Shown piece by piece: positions 6,591 to 13,330 of a stretch of 64,000 nt of DNA; positions within the stretch are counted from its first letter, which is position 1, and each line of letters starts with the position of its first letter. Under the pieces are notes generated by a model. The model did no database searches. It was not told where the DNA came from and saw nothing but the letters and a program-made list of their open reading frames with translations. A program made the position numbers and the translations under genes. The stretch is taken from positions 248,001 to 312,000 of the forward strand of contig NZ_CAIJCS010000019.1 in assembly GCF_903819165.1 (NCBI RefSeq). Reading direction: 5' to 3'. This DNA is from Aedoeadaptatus nemausensis (GTDB lineage: Bacteria; Bacillota; Clostridia; Tissierellales; Peptoniphilaceae).

Positions 6591-7829
6591 TTACGCTCTT
6601 TTTTCCTCGTAATTCTTATAGACCTCGCACATGAGGCGGTATTCCGTTTCCACGATTTCGCTCCAGGCATAGGAGCGAACGTGCTCGTAACAATCATCGG
6701 AGAAGGGACGCTCGTCCCGCAGGTTGAGGATCTGCTTTTCAATGGCTGCTTCAAGACCTTGAACGTAATCGTCGATCTCAAGCTTATAGGGCTCGTCCGT
6801 GTTGTAAAGCCTCGGGAGAGGCACTACTTCCACTACATCGCTCTTTAAAAAGTCGTCGCCGAGAAGCTCCAAAAGCCCCTCGAGCTCCGACGTCACAAGG
6901 CGCATGCGACAAGCCAGAGCCTCGATGGCGATCAGACCAAGCCCCTCGTAATAACTGGGCAAGACGAAAATATCGCAGGTCTTCATATGGGCGCCCAGCG
7001 CCTTTTGATCGATCACATTGTGGATCTTAAAGCCCTCTTTATAATGGGCACATTCGAAGATGCGGTCTTTCTTTTCCAGAGATTCCTCTCCGATCAGTTC
7101 CATTTCGATTTCCGGATACTTCCGCTTTAAATTGGGATAGGCTTTCGCCAATTCGTAGACGCCCTTGGCCCTGGAAAGTTTCCCGGCGTAAATGATCTTA
7201 ATGGTTTTTTCGTGGCGCCAGATGCCCTGATCGTTAAAGACAACCTGATTGTATCCTCCGCCCGTAACGGTGATTTTATTCTCGGGAATGGCGTACATTC
7301 TGGAGATGGCGGCCTTATCCTTTTCCGAAAGGGCGAAGACATAATCCAGCTCGTTCATGTGGGTAGTGTAGCGTTCCAAAAGATCGTCGTGCTTTTCCCC
7401 TTGGCGAAGGTCGGTGCCGTGGCAGACGCCGACCACCGGGATGTCGGGAAAAATCTCCAATACCATGTCCGTCAGATACCATAGGTGATGGGCCACGATA
7501 AGATCGGGCTGAAACTTTTCCTTCGCTTCGAGAAGGCGTTTTTTAAAAGCTGCACGCCAGGTAGCGATCATCTCTTCGGTCATCTCCGAGTACACCGTAT
7601 TTTTATAGGGCATTTCGTCGCTCATGCCGGCGATGGGAAAGGGAATCTCATCTGTTTGGAAGGTGACGGGGAATGTTTTTTGGGAAAAATCAAAACTATA
7701 GGGCTCCTGCACCGCATAGATCAGCGCCTGCTCCATTCCCTTTTTCTCCAAGCCGTCTACGAGATTTGAAAAGTAAACGCCGCTCCCCGTCCGCGTAGGA
7801 AGTTGGGCCAGGGTGTGTAAAATTTTCAT
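6591..7829 (-). CDS. GT4-family glycosyltransferase
   Basis: 412-residue GT-B fold enzyme. The N-terminal half begins MKILHTLAQLPTRTGSGVYFSN, the donor-domain half includes IIYAGKLSRAKGV (near 214-226), and the diagnostic FVLPSYYEGLGLIAIEALAC block (near 290-309) carries the EX7E glutamates that bind the nucleotide-sugar. VAHHLWYLTD near 115 is the conserved acceptor-domain region. No membrane segment or signal is visible, so it acts in the cytosol, probably on a lipid or cell-envelope acceptor; sugar and acceptor cannot be read. It is the last gene of a three-gene minus-strand operon after the metallopeptidase and the J-domain membrane protein. AGGAG precedes the ATG. Confidence 0.88.
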   Translation of the reverse strand: MKILHTLAQLPTRTGSGVYFSNLVDGLEKKGMEQALIYAVQEPYSFDFSQKTFPVTFQTDEIPFPIAGMSDEMPYKNTVYSEMTEEMIATWRAAFKKRLLEAKEKFQPDLIVAHHLWYLTDMVLEIFPDIPVVGVCHGTDLRQGEKHDDLLERYTTHMNELDYVFALSEKDKAAISRMYAIPENKITVTGGGYNQVVFNDQGIWRHEKTIKIIYAGKLSRAKGVYELAKAYPNLKRKYPEIEMELIGEESLEKKDRIFECAHYKEGFKIHNVIDQKALGAHMKTCDIFVLPSYYEGLGLIAIEALACRMRLVTSELEGLLELLGDDFLKSDVVEVVPLPRLYNTDEPYKLEIDDYVQGLEAAIEKQILNLRDERPFSDDCYEHVRSYAWSEIVETEYRLMCEVYKNYEEKRA

Positions 7830-7838
7830 TATTGTCTC

Positions 7839-8630
7839 CTAATTCTTATTTCCATACATTTGTTTATAGCGCGCAATGGCTTCGTCGGTTAAAAAGTCGT
7901 TGGCCGCATTGATCTCCTGAAAGATCTTCGTCGTGTCCTCCTCCGGGTTCAAATCCGGATGGTATTTTTTAGCGAGTCGCTTATAGGCCAGGCGCACTTC
8001 ATATTTATCCGCCGTAAGATCCAGGCCGAGACGGTGAATGGCCGCCTCATATTTTTCCTTAAAGCCGCCGTCGTAGGTGGGCCCGGAGTATCCTCCGGTA
8101 TTGTAACCGCCTCCGCCGTAATTACCAGTGTCGTAGCCGCCGAAGTTTTGCTGATTGAAAAAGGCTTCGAACTGGCGCCTGAACATTTCCTCTTCAAAAG
8201 CCGCCTGTTCCCGCTCCCTGCGGCGCCGCTCTTCTTCCATGCGGCGCTGATAGCGTCTGCCGTAATCTCCCATGGATTCGTAACTTACATCTTTTCCGAG
8301 GAGATAGTAATCGGCCCGCTCATAAAAATATTCCGTCACCATATATTGAACATACTTAAGTCTGGTGACGGCGAAGGATCCGATAATGGGAAATATCAAG
8401 ATCAAAAGAACAATTAAAGGCCAGGGCACGCCGCCGCTCGAGCGAAAGCTCATGGGAATCCAAAGAAGGATAAATACAAAGCAGCCACCGAAAAATAATA
8501 CCGAAAGGAGTAAACTTCTGAATGATCTCGTAAGCTCGGTGAGCAAACTGAAGATCGTAATTAAAAACTCCAACACATAGTCCAATGCCGTGCCGACAGT
8601 TTTAAAAAAGTTGCCGTAAAATTTATCCAT
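7839..8630 (-). CDS. Membrane-anchored J-domain protein
   Basis: 263 residues. Two or three hydrophobic segments lie in the N-terminal third (about 10-30, 40-58, 68-88), followed by a charged Arg/Glu-rich stretch (about 120-150), a Gly/Tyr-rich linker (about 165-190) and a C-terminal J domain (about 198-263) with the HPD tripeptide in KKYHPDLNPEEDT. J domains stimulate DnaK ATPase; the zinc-finger and client domains of DnaJ itself are missing, so this is a specialised co-chaperone that recruits DnaK to the inner face of the membrane. The C-terminal placement of the J domain is less usual than N-terminal. The 8-base overlap with the metallopeptidase gene indicates coupling. Confidence 0.85.
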   Translation of the reverse strand: MDKFYGNFFKTVGTALDYVLEFLITIFSLLTELTRSFRSLLLSVLFFGGCFVFILLWIPMSFRSSGGVPWPLIVLLILIFPIIGSFAVTRLKYVQYMVTEYFYERADYYLLGKDVSYESMGDYGRRYQRRMEEERRRREREQAAFEEEMFRRQFEAFFNQQNFGGYDTGNYGGGGYNTGGYSGPTYDGGFKEKYEAAIHRLGLDLTADKYEVRLAYKRLAKKYHPDLNPEEDTTKIFQEINAANDFLTDEAIARYKQMYGNKN

Positions 8631-8988
8631 TATCCCTCCTATAGCGTTCCATAAACGCCAGGTCGTCTAATTCCAAGTCATTTTCTCCTGCCAAGGTTTC
8701 CAAATGATGGGTGAGCTCGTGGTAGAGCGTCTCCCTTAAATGGTGCGCCAGAGCGTCGTGAGGGAGATTGCCGTAAAGGGCCATAAAGGATCCGTAGTAA
8801 AGCTCGATGGTACGCACCGTTCCCATGACGCGATAATGGCCGAGCACGTAAAGCTCGTCAAATTCCTCGTCGTGCATGGCGTCTCTTGAAAACAAGACTC
8901 CTCCGTTTAAGCCGTTAAAATAAGGTTCGGGAAGAGCGTCCACTGCATCGTCTAAAATTTCTGCCATTTCTTCAAATCGATCATCCAT
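8623..8988 (-). CDS. Small zincin-like metallopeptidase family protein
   Basis: 121 residues with YHELTHHLE near 89-97, the HExxH zinc site followed by a further His, as in the short bacterial metallopeptidase family (Pfam Zincin_1, PF06262). Function in this family is not established; members are cytosolic single-domain proteins. It is the first gene of the operon with the J-domain protein and the glycosyltransferase. A minus-strand TTTATA (9031-9036)/17/TATAAT (9008-9013) promoter and an AGGAGG site precede the ATG. Confidence 0.8.
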   Translation of the reverse strand: MDDRFEEMAEILDDAVDALPEPYFNGLNGGVLFSRDAMHDEEFDELYVLGHYRVMGTVRTIELYYGSFMALYGNLPHDALAHHLRETLYHELTHHLETLAGENDLELDDLAFMERYRRDNG

Positions 8989-9140
8989 TATAGCCTCCTG
9001 AACCTTTATTATATGGGATCTTTAAAGAATTATAAAGATCAATAGAGCCTTCCCGGAATCATTTGCCTTTTCCTTACCTTTGTTTTGCCGAAAAAAATAA
9101 TTCTTTCTATTTTATCCTTTAATATGTTTTAAAAGGACAT

Positions 9141-9170
9141 AAAAAGAGCGAATCATTTGATCCGCCCTCT
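9141..9170 (-). terminator. Terminator after the 35-residue membrane peptide gene
   Basis: Minus-strand hairpin AGAG-CG-GATCA/TGATT-CG-CTCT with a two-base bulge, followed by five U residues. Between it and the metallopeptidase start (8989-9140) only that gene's promoter is visible. Confidence 0.65.
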
Positions 9171-9182
9171 CTTACATACTCT

Positions 9183-9290
9183 CTATTTCTTTTTCAGCAA
9201 ATATTTTACGCAACAAGCGCCGAATAAAATCAAGACGATTAAACTGATGATGCCATAAACGGAACTGAAAATAAATGGCATTGCCGACAT
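9183..9290 (-). CDS. Predicted 35-residue single-span membrane peptide
   Basis: A short frame coding for 35 residues: a mostly hydrophobic stretch (about 5-27, with SSVYGIISLIVLILFGACC) and a basic tail ending KYLLKKK. A strong ribosome binding site (AAGGAGG, eight bases before ATG), a promoter with a perfect TTGACA box about 170 bases upstream, and a terminator immediately downstream make it a complete transcription unit and argue that it is real. Topology should be N-out or spanning with the lysine-rich end in the cytosol. It could be a regulatory membrane peptide, a transporter small subunit, or a type I toxin; there is no homologue I recognise. It is monocistronic, between the metallopeptidase operon and the lysine-transporter gene. 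Confidence 0.6.
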   Translation of the reverse strand: MSAMPFIFSSVYGIISLIVLILFGACCVKYLLKKK

Positions 9291-9434
9291 TGAATACGCC
9301 TCCTTTTAACACTGTAAATTAGACTCTTTCCATTTTCCCCTGCCGTTAACGTATCCTTTAAGCCACCGGCAGCCGAGAGAACATTATATTCCGGAACGGA
9401 TAGTCAATTACTTGTCGATCCTGTTGCCCATAGT
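9291..9434 (-). promoter_or_regulatory. Structured 5' untranslated region of the 35-residue peptide gene
   Basis: The transcript from the promoter at 9432-9461 should have a leader of about 135 bases, long for a 35-codon gene. It contains a CTGCCG/CGGCAG stem with a large loop (about 9342-9374 on the minus strand), ending about 45 bases before the ribosome binding site. No known riboswitch class was recognised. Confidence 0.4.
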
Positions 9435-9461
9435 TTACTCCATCGTCGGGCCATATGTCAA
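9425..9461 (-). promoter_or_regulatory. Promoter of the 35-residue peptide gene
   Basis: Minus-strand TTGACA, 18-base spacer and TAAACT, directly downstream of the terminator of the NhaC-family transporter gene. The -35 box is a perfect consensus match. Confidence 0.6.
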
Positions 9462-9479
9462 TATTCTTTGAATGGCGCA

Positions 9480-9517
9480 CAAAAAAAGAAGAGCGAATCA
9501 AAACATTCACTCTTCTC
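9480..9517 (-). terminator. Terminator of the lysine-transporter gene
   Basis: Minus-strand AGAAGAG-GAAT/ATTC-CTCTTCT hairpin followed by seven U residues. Confidence 0.8.
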
Positions 9518-9524
9518 TTCATTA

Positions 9525-11138
9525 TTATAATTCGTTGCGTAAGGGATCGTCTCCTCCGCGAACTTTTAAGAAAGTTAAGAGGCCCACGATTAACGCCACA
9601 CCTACGATCAACGGGATGATCGGCGATTGAACAAAGGCCGCGATCAGATAGCAAATGGAGCTTACACATGCCACGGTTAAGGCGTAGGGCAATTGGGTGG
9701 ACACGTGGACCACGTGATTGCAGCCGGCCCCTGCCGAGGACATGATGGTCGTATCACTAATGGGCGAGCAGTGGTCGCCGCAGACGGCACCTGCCAAGCA
9801 TGCGGATAAGCCGATAAAGAATACAGGTTCCTCTACGCTGAACATGCTGACGACGATGGGGATCAAAATACCGAAGGTACCCCAGCTCGTACCCGTAGCA
9901 AAGGCGAGAAGGGCCGCGACGATAAAGATAACCACCGGCAGGAAGTATTGAAGGCCGCCGGCCACGCCGCTCATTATATTGCCCACGTATTCGGCGCTGC
10001 CTAATAAATCGTTGGAAATATTTTTGAGAGCCGTCGCCATGGTTAAGATCATAATGGCGGCGACCATGGAGTTGAAACCTTCCGTTAAGCAGTTCATTGA
10101 TTCGCCGAAATCTATAACGCGGCGAATTAAAAGATAGGCGATGGTAACGATCAAAGTAATGAGGGCACCCCAGGGAAGGCCCACAGTGGCGTCGGTGTTG
10201 CCGAATGCGCCGACGAAATCGCCTTGGAAGCCGCTGGCGGGATCGAAGAAGCCGCCTACATAAATGAGAGCGATAACGGATACGACGATTAAAAAGATAA
10301 TGGGAAGAACGAGATCTAAAAGACTTGCGTGTTCCGCCGTCGCTTCCGGTACAGCTTCTTCTCTTAAGGCGCTGTGGTCGTTTCCACGAAGAGCGTCTTC
10401 TTCATACTTGAGCATGGAACCGTAATCGTCGTGCTTCCAAATTAAAACAACGACAAAGAGTAAGGTTAAAATCGAGTAAAAGTTATAAGGAATAGCTTTT
10501 ACAAACATGGTTATGCCGCTCATGCCCGTACCTTCGGCGTAGCCGGAAACGGCTGCTGCCCAAGAACTGATGGGGGCGATCATACAAATCGGCGCCGCCG
10601 TGGCGTCGATTATATAGGCGAGTTTCGCTCTGGAAATCTTGAAGCGGTCGGTTACGGGACGCATAACCGAACCGACGGTTAAGCAGTTAAAGTAGTCGTC
10701 GATAAAAATCAACAGGCCCAGGAAGAAGGTAGCCAATTGAGCTCCGCGACGGGAGGTAATATGGCTTGCGGCCCATTCGCCGAATGCCCGGGTGCCTCCG
10801 CTCTTGTTAATAAGGGCGACCATCATGCCCAGCAAGACGAGGAATAAGAAAATACCCGCCGTACCGGACACGGCCGAGATCAAACCTTCGTTGATCACGT
10901 GGTCCATGGTGGTGGTGAATGATCCGCCGGAAGATAAAATAGCGCCGACGAAAATCCCGATAAATAAAGAGGGGAAAACTTCTTTTGTAATAAGAGCCAA
11001 GCTGATGGCTACAATGGGCGGTACCAATGCCCAGAAAGTGGCGTGGGTTTCGACGCCGCTTGATGCTACGGCAAAGCTGCCTCCCACGGCGATAATGCCC
11101 AGTATCAGGGCGATAAGTAAACTTCTACGATTCGTCAT
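9525..11138 (-). CDS. NhaC-family transporter under lysine riboswitch control, probable lysine transporter (LysW-like)
   Basis: 537-residue polytopic membrane protein with about 12 hydrophobic segments, and the NhaC-type repeats AALLAFATGTSWGTFGI and GAVCGDHCSPISDTT, in which the conserved Asp/His pair sits. By family alone it would be called a Na+/H+ antiporter. However, a complete lysine riboswitch with terminator lies directly upstream, and NhaC-family proteins behind lysine riboswitches were predicted earlier to be lysine transporters (LysW). Uptake of lysine coupled to sodium or protons is therefore the best reading. A frame upstream begins at 11186, but AGAAAGGAAAATCTT before the ATG at 11138 (MTNRRSLL) fixes the start downstream of the riboswitch terminator. 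Monocistronic. Confidence 0.85.
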   Translation of the reverse strand: MTNRRSLLIALILGIIAVGGSFAVASSGVETHATFWALVPPIVAISLALITKEVFPSLFIGIFVGAILSSGGSFTTTMDHVINEGLISAVSGTAGIFLFLVLLGMMVALINKSGGTRAFGEWAASHITSRRGAQLATFFLGLLIFIDDYFNCLTVGSVMRPVTDRFKISRAKLAYIIDATAAPICMIAPISSWAAAVSGYAEGTGMSGITMFVKAIPYNFYSILTLLFVVVLIWKHDDYGSMLKYEEDALRGNDHSALREEAVPEATAEHASLLDLVLPIIFLIVVSVIALIYVGGFFDPASGFQGDFVGAFGNTDATVGLPWGALITLIVTIAYLLIRRVIDFGESMNCLTEGFNSMVAAIMILTMATALKNISNDLLGSAEYVGNIMSGVAGGLQYFLPVVIFIVAALLAFATGTSWGTFGILIPIVVSMFSVEEPVFFIGLSACLAGAVCGDHCSPISDTTIMSSAGAGCNHVVHVSTQLPYALTVACVSSICYLIAAFVQSPIIPLIVGVALIVGLLTFLKVRGGDDPLRNEL

Positions 11139-11184
11139 AAGATTTTCCTTTCTGATCCAAATATAATAGCGGAATAATCGAAAC

Positions 11185-11214
11185 AAAAAAAAGCCATGAT
11201 ACTATCATGGCTTT
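11185..11214 (-). terminator. Riboswitch-controlled terminator of the lysine leader
   Basis: Perfect 10-bp stem AAGCCATGAT/ATCATGGCTT with a three-base loop and a run of eight U residues, between the lysine aptamer and the transporter start. Lysine binding should favour this hairpin and switch the gene off. Confidence 0.88.
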
Positions 11215-11246
11215 TGAATCTTCGTATGAAAAGAAAATCCTCAAGA

Positions 11247-11416
11247 CACGATAGCCCTCCGTTCGCTCGGCGAACGACAGTACGTAAGATATTCTCCTAC
11301 GTCCCGGCGATAAGCATCCGTGGACACGAACGCTTAACCCTCGGCACGTTTCCCTTTCCCGAAAATCCATTGACCGGAGATAATCGGTACTGATGAAACA
11401 TGCGCCTCTATCACGC
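11247..11416 (-). promoter_or_regulatory. Lysine riboswitch (L-box) aptamer
   Basis: The minus strand carries the L-box landmarks in order: GTGATAGAGGCGC at the 5' edge, AAAGGGAAACGTGCCGA, GGGTTAAGCG, GCTTATCGCCGGGAC, GAATATCTTACGTACTGTC, and GGAGGGCTATCGTG closing the P1 stem with the 5' edge. It is followed by an intrinsic terminator at 11185-11214, so control is by transcription termination (OFF switch). It serves the NhaC-family transporter. Confidence 0.93.
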
Positions 11417-11436
11417 TTATTCGATTATTGTATATG

Positions 11437-11465
11437 AGTATACGGACCTTTCCCCGGAATGTCAA
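11437..11465 (-). promoter_or_regulatory. Promoter of the lysine riboswitch/transporter unit
   Basis: Perfect TTGACA (11460-11465), 17-base spacer, TATACT (11437-11442) on the minus strand; transcription would begin about 15 bases before the aptamer. The 342 bases from 11139 to 11480 are explained by this promoter, the aptamer and its terminator. Confidence 0.82.
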
Positions 11466-11480
11466 GAGAAAAGTTAAACT

Positions 11481-12275
11481 TTATAAAACAATAAGACTGA
11501 GCCCCATAACGAGCATGCCTAAGATCACGCCTATTAGTGACAGGTGGGTTTCGCCGTAAGCGCGGGATGCGGGTAAAAGCTCGTCGAAGGAAATAAGCAC
11601 CATAATTCCCGAAATGGCGGCAAACACGATGCCGAATAAAGTGGTCGTTAGGAACGGACGTAAGACCAAATACGCGAGAATGGCGCCCAAGGGTTCTGAA
11701 ACGCCGCTTAAAAAGGTGAGCCAAAGGGCTTTTTTCTTATCTCCCGTGGCGAAATAAATGGGCGCCGCCACGCCGATCCCTTCGGGGATATTGTGCATGG
11801 CAATGGCGATGGCGATGGTTACCCCCATGGCCGGGTCTAAAAGCGTGGTCATAAAGGTTACCATGCCCTCGGGAAAGTTGTGGACGCCGATGGCGATGGC
11901 GCTTTTAATCCCCACTTTCTCCAAGGCCTTTTCGTGGGCTTCCGCCTCCATTTCCTCCTCAGTTTTAATTTCGTGAGGCTCGTCGGCTTCCGGCACCAGA
12001 TGGGACACGAGGCCGAAGACGAGCATGGAACCGAAAAAGGCGGCCAAAGTGGCCATGCCGGCAGCGCGCTCGCCCATGGTCTGTTGGAAATTCTCTGTGG
12101 CCATAGGCATCATTTCCATAAAGGAAATATAGATCATGACACCGGCGGAAAAGCCCAGGGCGGAGGACAGAAATTTTTTATTATCCGATCCCGATAAAAA
12201 CACAATAACTGCGCCGAGCATAGTGGCGAGCCCGGCGAGGGCCGTGTTTAAAAACGCAACACCTACATTCGACAT
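11481..12275 (-). CDS. zupT: ZIP-family metal transporter
   Basis: 264-residue, eight-span membrane protein that imports divalent metals, typically zinc. The two metal-site motifs of the ZIP family are present: HNFPEGMVTF (near 132) and HNIPEGIGVA (near 161). An acidic, His-containing cytosolic loop (about 95-118, PEADEPHEIKTEEEMEAEAH) separates spans 3 and 4, a usual place for metal-binding residues. It follows the DUF4298 gene by nine bases and probably shares its transcript. No zinc-responsive operator (Zur box) was recognised. Confidence 0.9.
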   Translation of the reverse strand: MSNVGVAFLNTALAGLATMLGAVIVFLSGSDNKKFLSSALGFSAGVMIYISFMEMMPMATENFQQTMGERAAGMATLAAFFGSMLVFGLVSHLVPEADEPHEIKTEEEMEAEAHEKALEKVGIKSAIAIGVHNFPEGMVTFMTTLLDPAMGVTIAIAIAMHNIPEGIGVAAPIYFATGDKKKALWLTFLSGVSEPLGAILAYLVLRPFLTTTLFGIVFAAISGIMVLISFDELLPASRAYGETHLSLIGVILGMLVMGLSLIVL

Positions 12276-12284
12276 AAATTCCTC

Positions 12285-12590
12285 CTAGTAATGTTTCAAA
12301 AGTAAATGGGCAAGTTCCAGAAGATCCAGCCCCAATTCATAGCGATCGCCCATTAAATTATAGACTAAATCTTCCGTTAAGACGCCCCGATTTATATCGT
12401 CGAGCTTACCCGCTTCATCGGCTTCGAGATCTTCATTCATTTCTTCGCTGCCGTAGTAATCCCGTAAGATTACGTAGCGATCGTTCAGCTCGGCGACTTT
12501 TTCCATAGCTTCTCTAAGTTCTGTTTGGCACGCCATTTGTTCTTCTAAAATTTCTTCCATGCCCATAACGCGTTTTCTAATGGTTTCCAT
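12285..12590 (-). CDS. DUF4298 domain protein
   Basis: 101-residue, highly acidic, mostly helical protein with the DUF4298 core RYVILRDYYGSEEMNEDLEAD (about 39-59) and the RGVLTEDLVYNL segment. The family is common in Firmicutes and of unknown function; no catalytic motif is apparent. It lies between folT (terminator in between) and the ZIP transporter gene, with which it is tightly spaced. Confidence 0.8.
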   Translation of the reverse strand: METIRKRVMGMEEILEEQMACQTELREAMEKVAELNDRYVILRDYYGSEEMNEDLEADEAGKLDDINRGVLTEDLVYNLMGDRYELGLDLLELAHLLLKHY

Positions 12591-12610
12591 CGAAATCCTT
12601 CTTTCTTATA

Positions 12611-12633
12611 AAATAAAAGACGCCTTGCGGCGC
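12611..12633 (-). terminator. Terminator after folT
   Basis: Minus-strand GGCGCC/GGCGTC hairpin with a GCAA loop and one mismatch, then a TTTTATTTT tract, overlapping the end of folT. It may be leaky, letting some transcription reach DUF4298 and zupT. Confidence 0.7.
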
Positions 12634-12637
12634 CTCC

Positions 12638-13153
12638 TTAATCGCGGAAAAGGCGTATAGCCTCTTTCGACAAACGTTCTAAAATAAGTGCTTGAACGAC
12701 AATTTTAATGACATACATTAAAGCTTGGAAAGGCAGTTTGCTTATTAATACGGCATTAAAGGGATTGCCGTAAAGCATATGAACCCAATAGGTTCCCATG
12801 AGACAATTCACGAGTACGGTAACGACCGTGTTGGCGAGAATAATGCGTTTCAAGCTAAGTTCTTTCTTGTAAAAGAAAAGACCGTAAATAAAAGCGCCTA
12901 AAAAAGCATTCAAGGTAAATCCCGGGAAATAGGGGCCGGTGGGTTTTGTCATAAACCCGATAATATCCGCCACGGCCGATGCCGCCCCGCTGGCTACGGG
13001 TCCTAAAACTGTGGATGCTAAAGTAATGGGGATAAAGGAAAAGCTGATGCGCTGATAGTTTCCGAGATCGATCCCCAGTGTGCGCGAAAATACAATTTGC
13101 AGCGCCACCATGACGGCCAAAAAGGTCAGTTTCTTCGTATTAAATTGTTTCAT
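12638..13153 (-). CDS. folT: Folate ECF transporter S component
   Basis: 171-residue membrane protein with five or six spans that binds folate and docks to the shared energy-coupling module (EcfA1, EcfA2, EcfT, encoded elsewhere). The folate-subtype signature around ASAVADIIGFMTKPTGPYFP (about 58-77) and GFTLNAFLGAFIYGLFFY is present. Assignment is strongly reinforced by a tetrahydrofolate riboswitch upstream. An organism with FolT scavenges folate; the presence of a complete de novo pathway cannot be judged here. AAGGAGG precedes the ATG. Confidence 0.93.
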   Translation of the reverse strand: MKQFNTKKLTFLAVMVALQIVFSRTLGIDLGNYQRISFSFIPITLASTVLGPVASGAASAVADIIGFMTKPTGPYFPGFTLNAFLGAFIYGLFFYKKELSLKRIILANTVVTVLVNCLMGTYWVHMLYGNPFNAVLISKLPFQALMYVIKIVVQALILERLSKEAIRLFRD

Positions 13154-13164
13154 TTTTCCTCCTT

Positions 13165-13185
13165 AAAGCTGCTAAAGAGGATAGC
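13165..13185 (-). promoter_or_regulatory. Expression-platform hairpin before the folT ribosome binding site
   Basis: A 7-bp stem GCTGCTA/TAGCAGC lies between the THF aptamer and the Shine-Dalgarno sequence. Its loop reads TCCTCTT, complementary to the AAGGAGGA of the ribosome binding site a few bases downstream, so it could take part in hiding that site. No terminator U-tract follows, which favours translational control. Confidence 0.5.
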
Positions 13186-13276
13186 AGCGGATGCGGCAAA
13201 AGATAGCGAGCCTCTTATCTCTTCGTTTGAGGGCAACTTCCCATCCCTCAACACTTGACGCCTTTTGCCTACTCTA
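13186..13276 (-). promoter_or_regulatory. Tetrahydrofolate (THF) riboswitch
   Basis: On the minus strand the THF aptamer landmarks appear in order: AGAGTAGGCAAAAGGCGTC, AAGTGTTGAGGGATGGG, AGTTGCC, AAACGAAGAGATAAGAGGC, and the closing GCCGCATCCGCT. The layout matches the folT-type THF riboswitch of Firmicutes with its long-range loop contact. It sits between the folT promoter (13289-13317) and start codon. Confidence 0.88.
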
Positions 13277-13288
13277 CATAACGAAACT

Positions 13289-13317
13289 ATTATAAACTTT
13301 TTAATCCTCCTCTACAA
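13289..13317 (-). promoter_or_regulatory. Promoter of folT
   Basis: Minus-strand TTGTAG (13312-13317), 17-base spacer, perfect TATAAT (13289-13294); the transcript starts just ahead of the THF aptamer. Confidence 0.7.
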
Positions 13318-13330
13318 GGTGAACTTCGGA

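Noticed and set aside
9358-9669. Minus-strand frame of about 100 codons across the leader of the small peptide gene
   Set aside because: It runs through the transporter terminator and the promoter at 9425-9461 and has a low-complexity, Arg-rich product.
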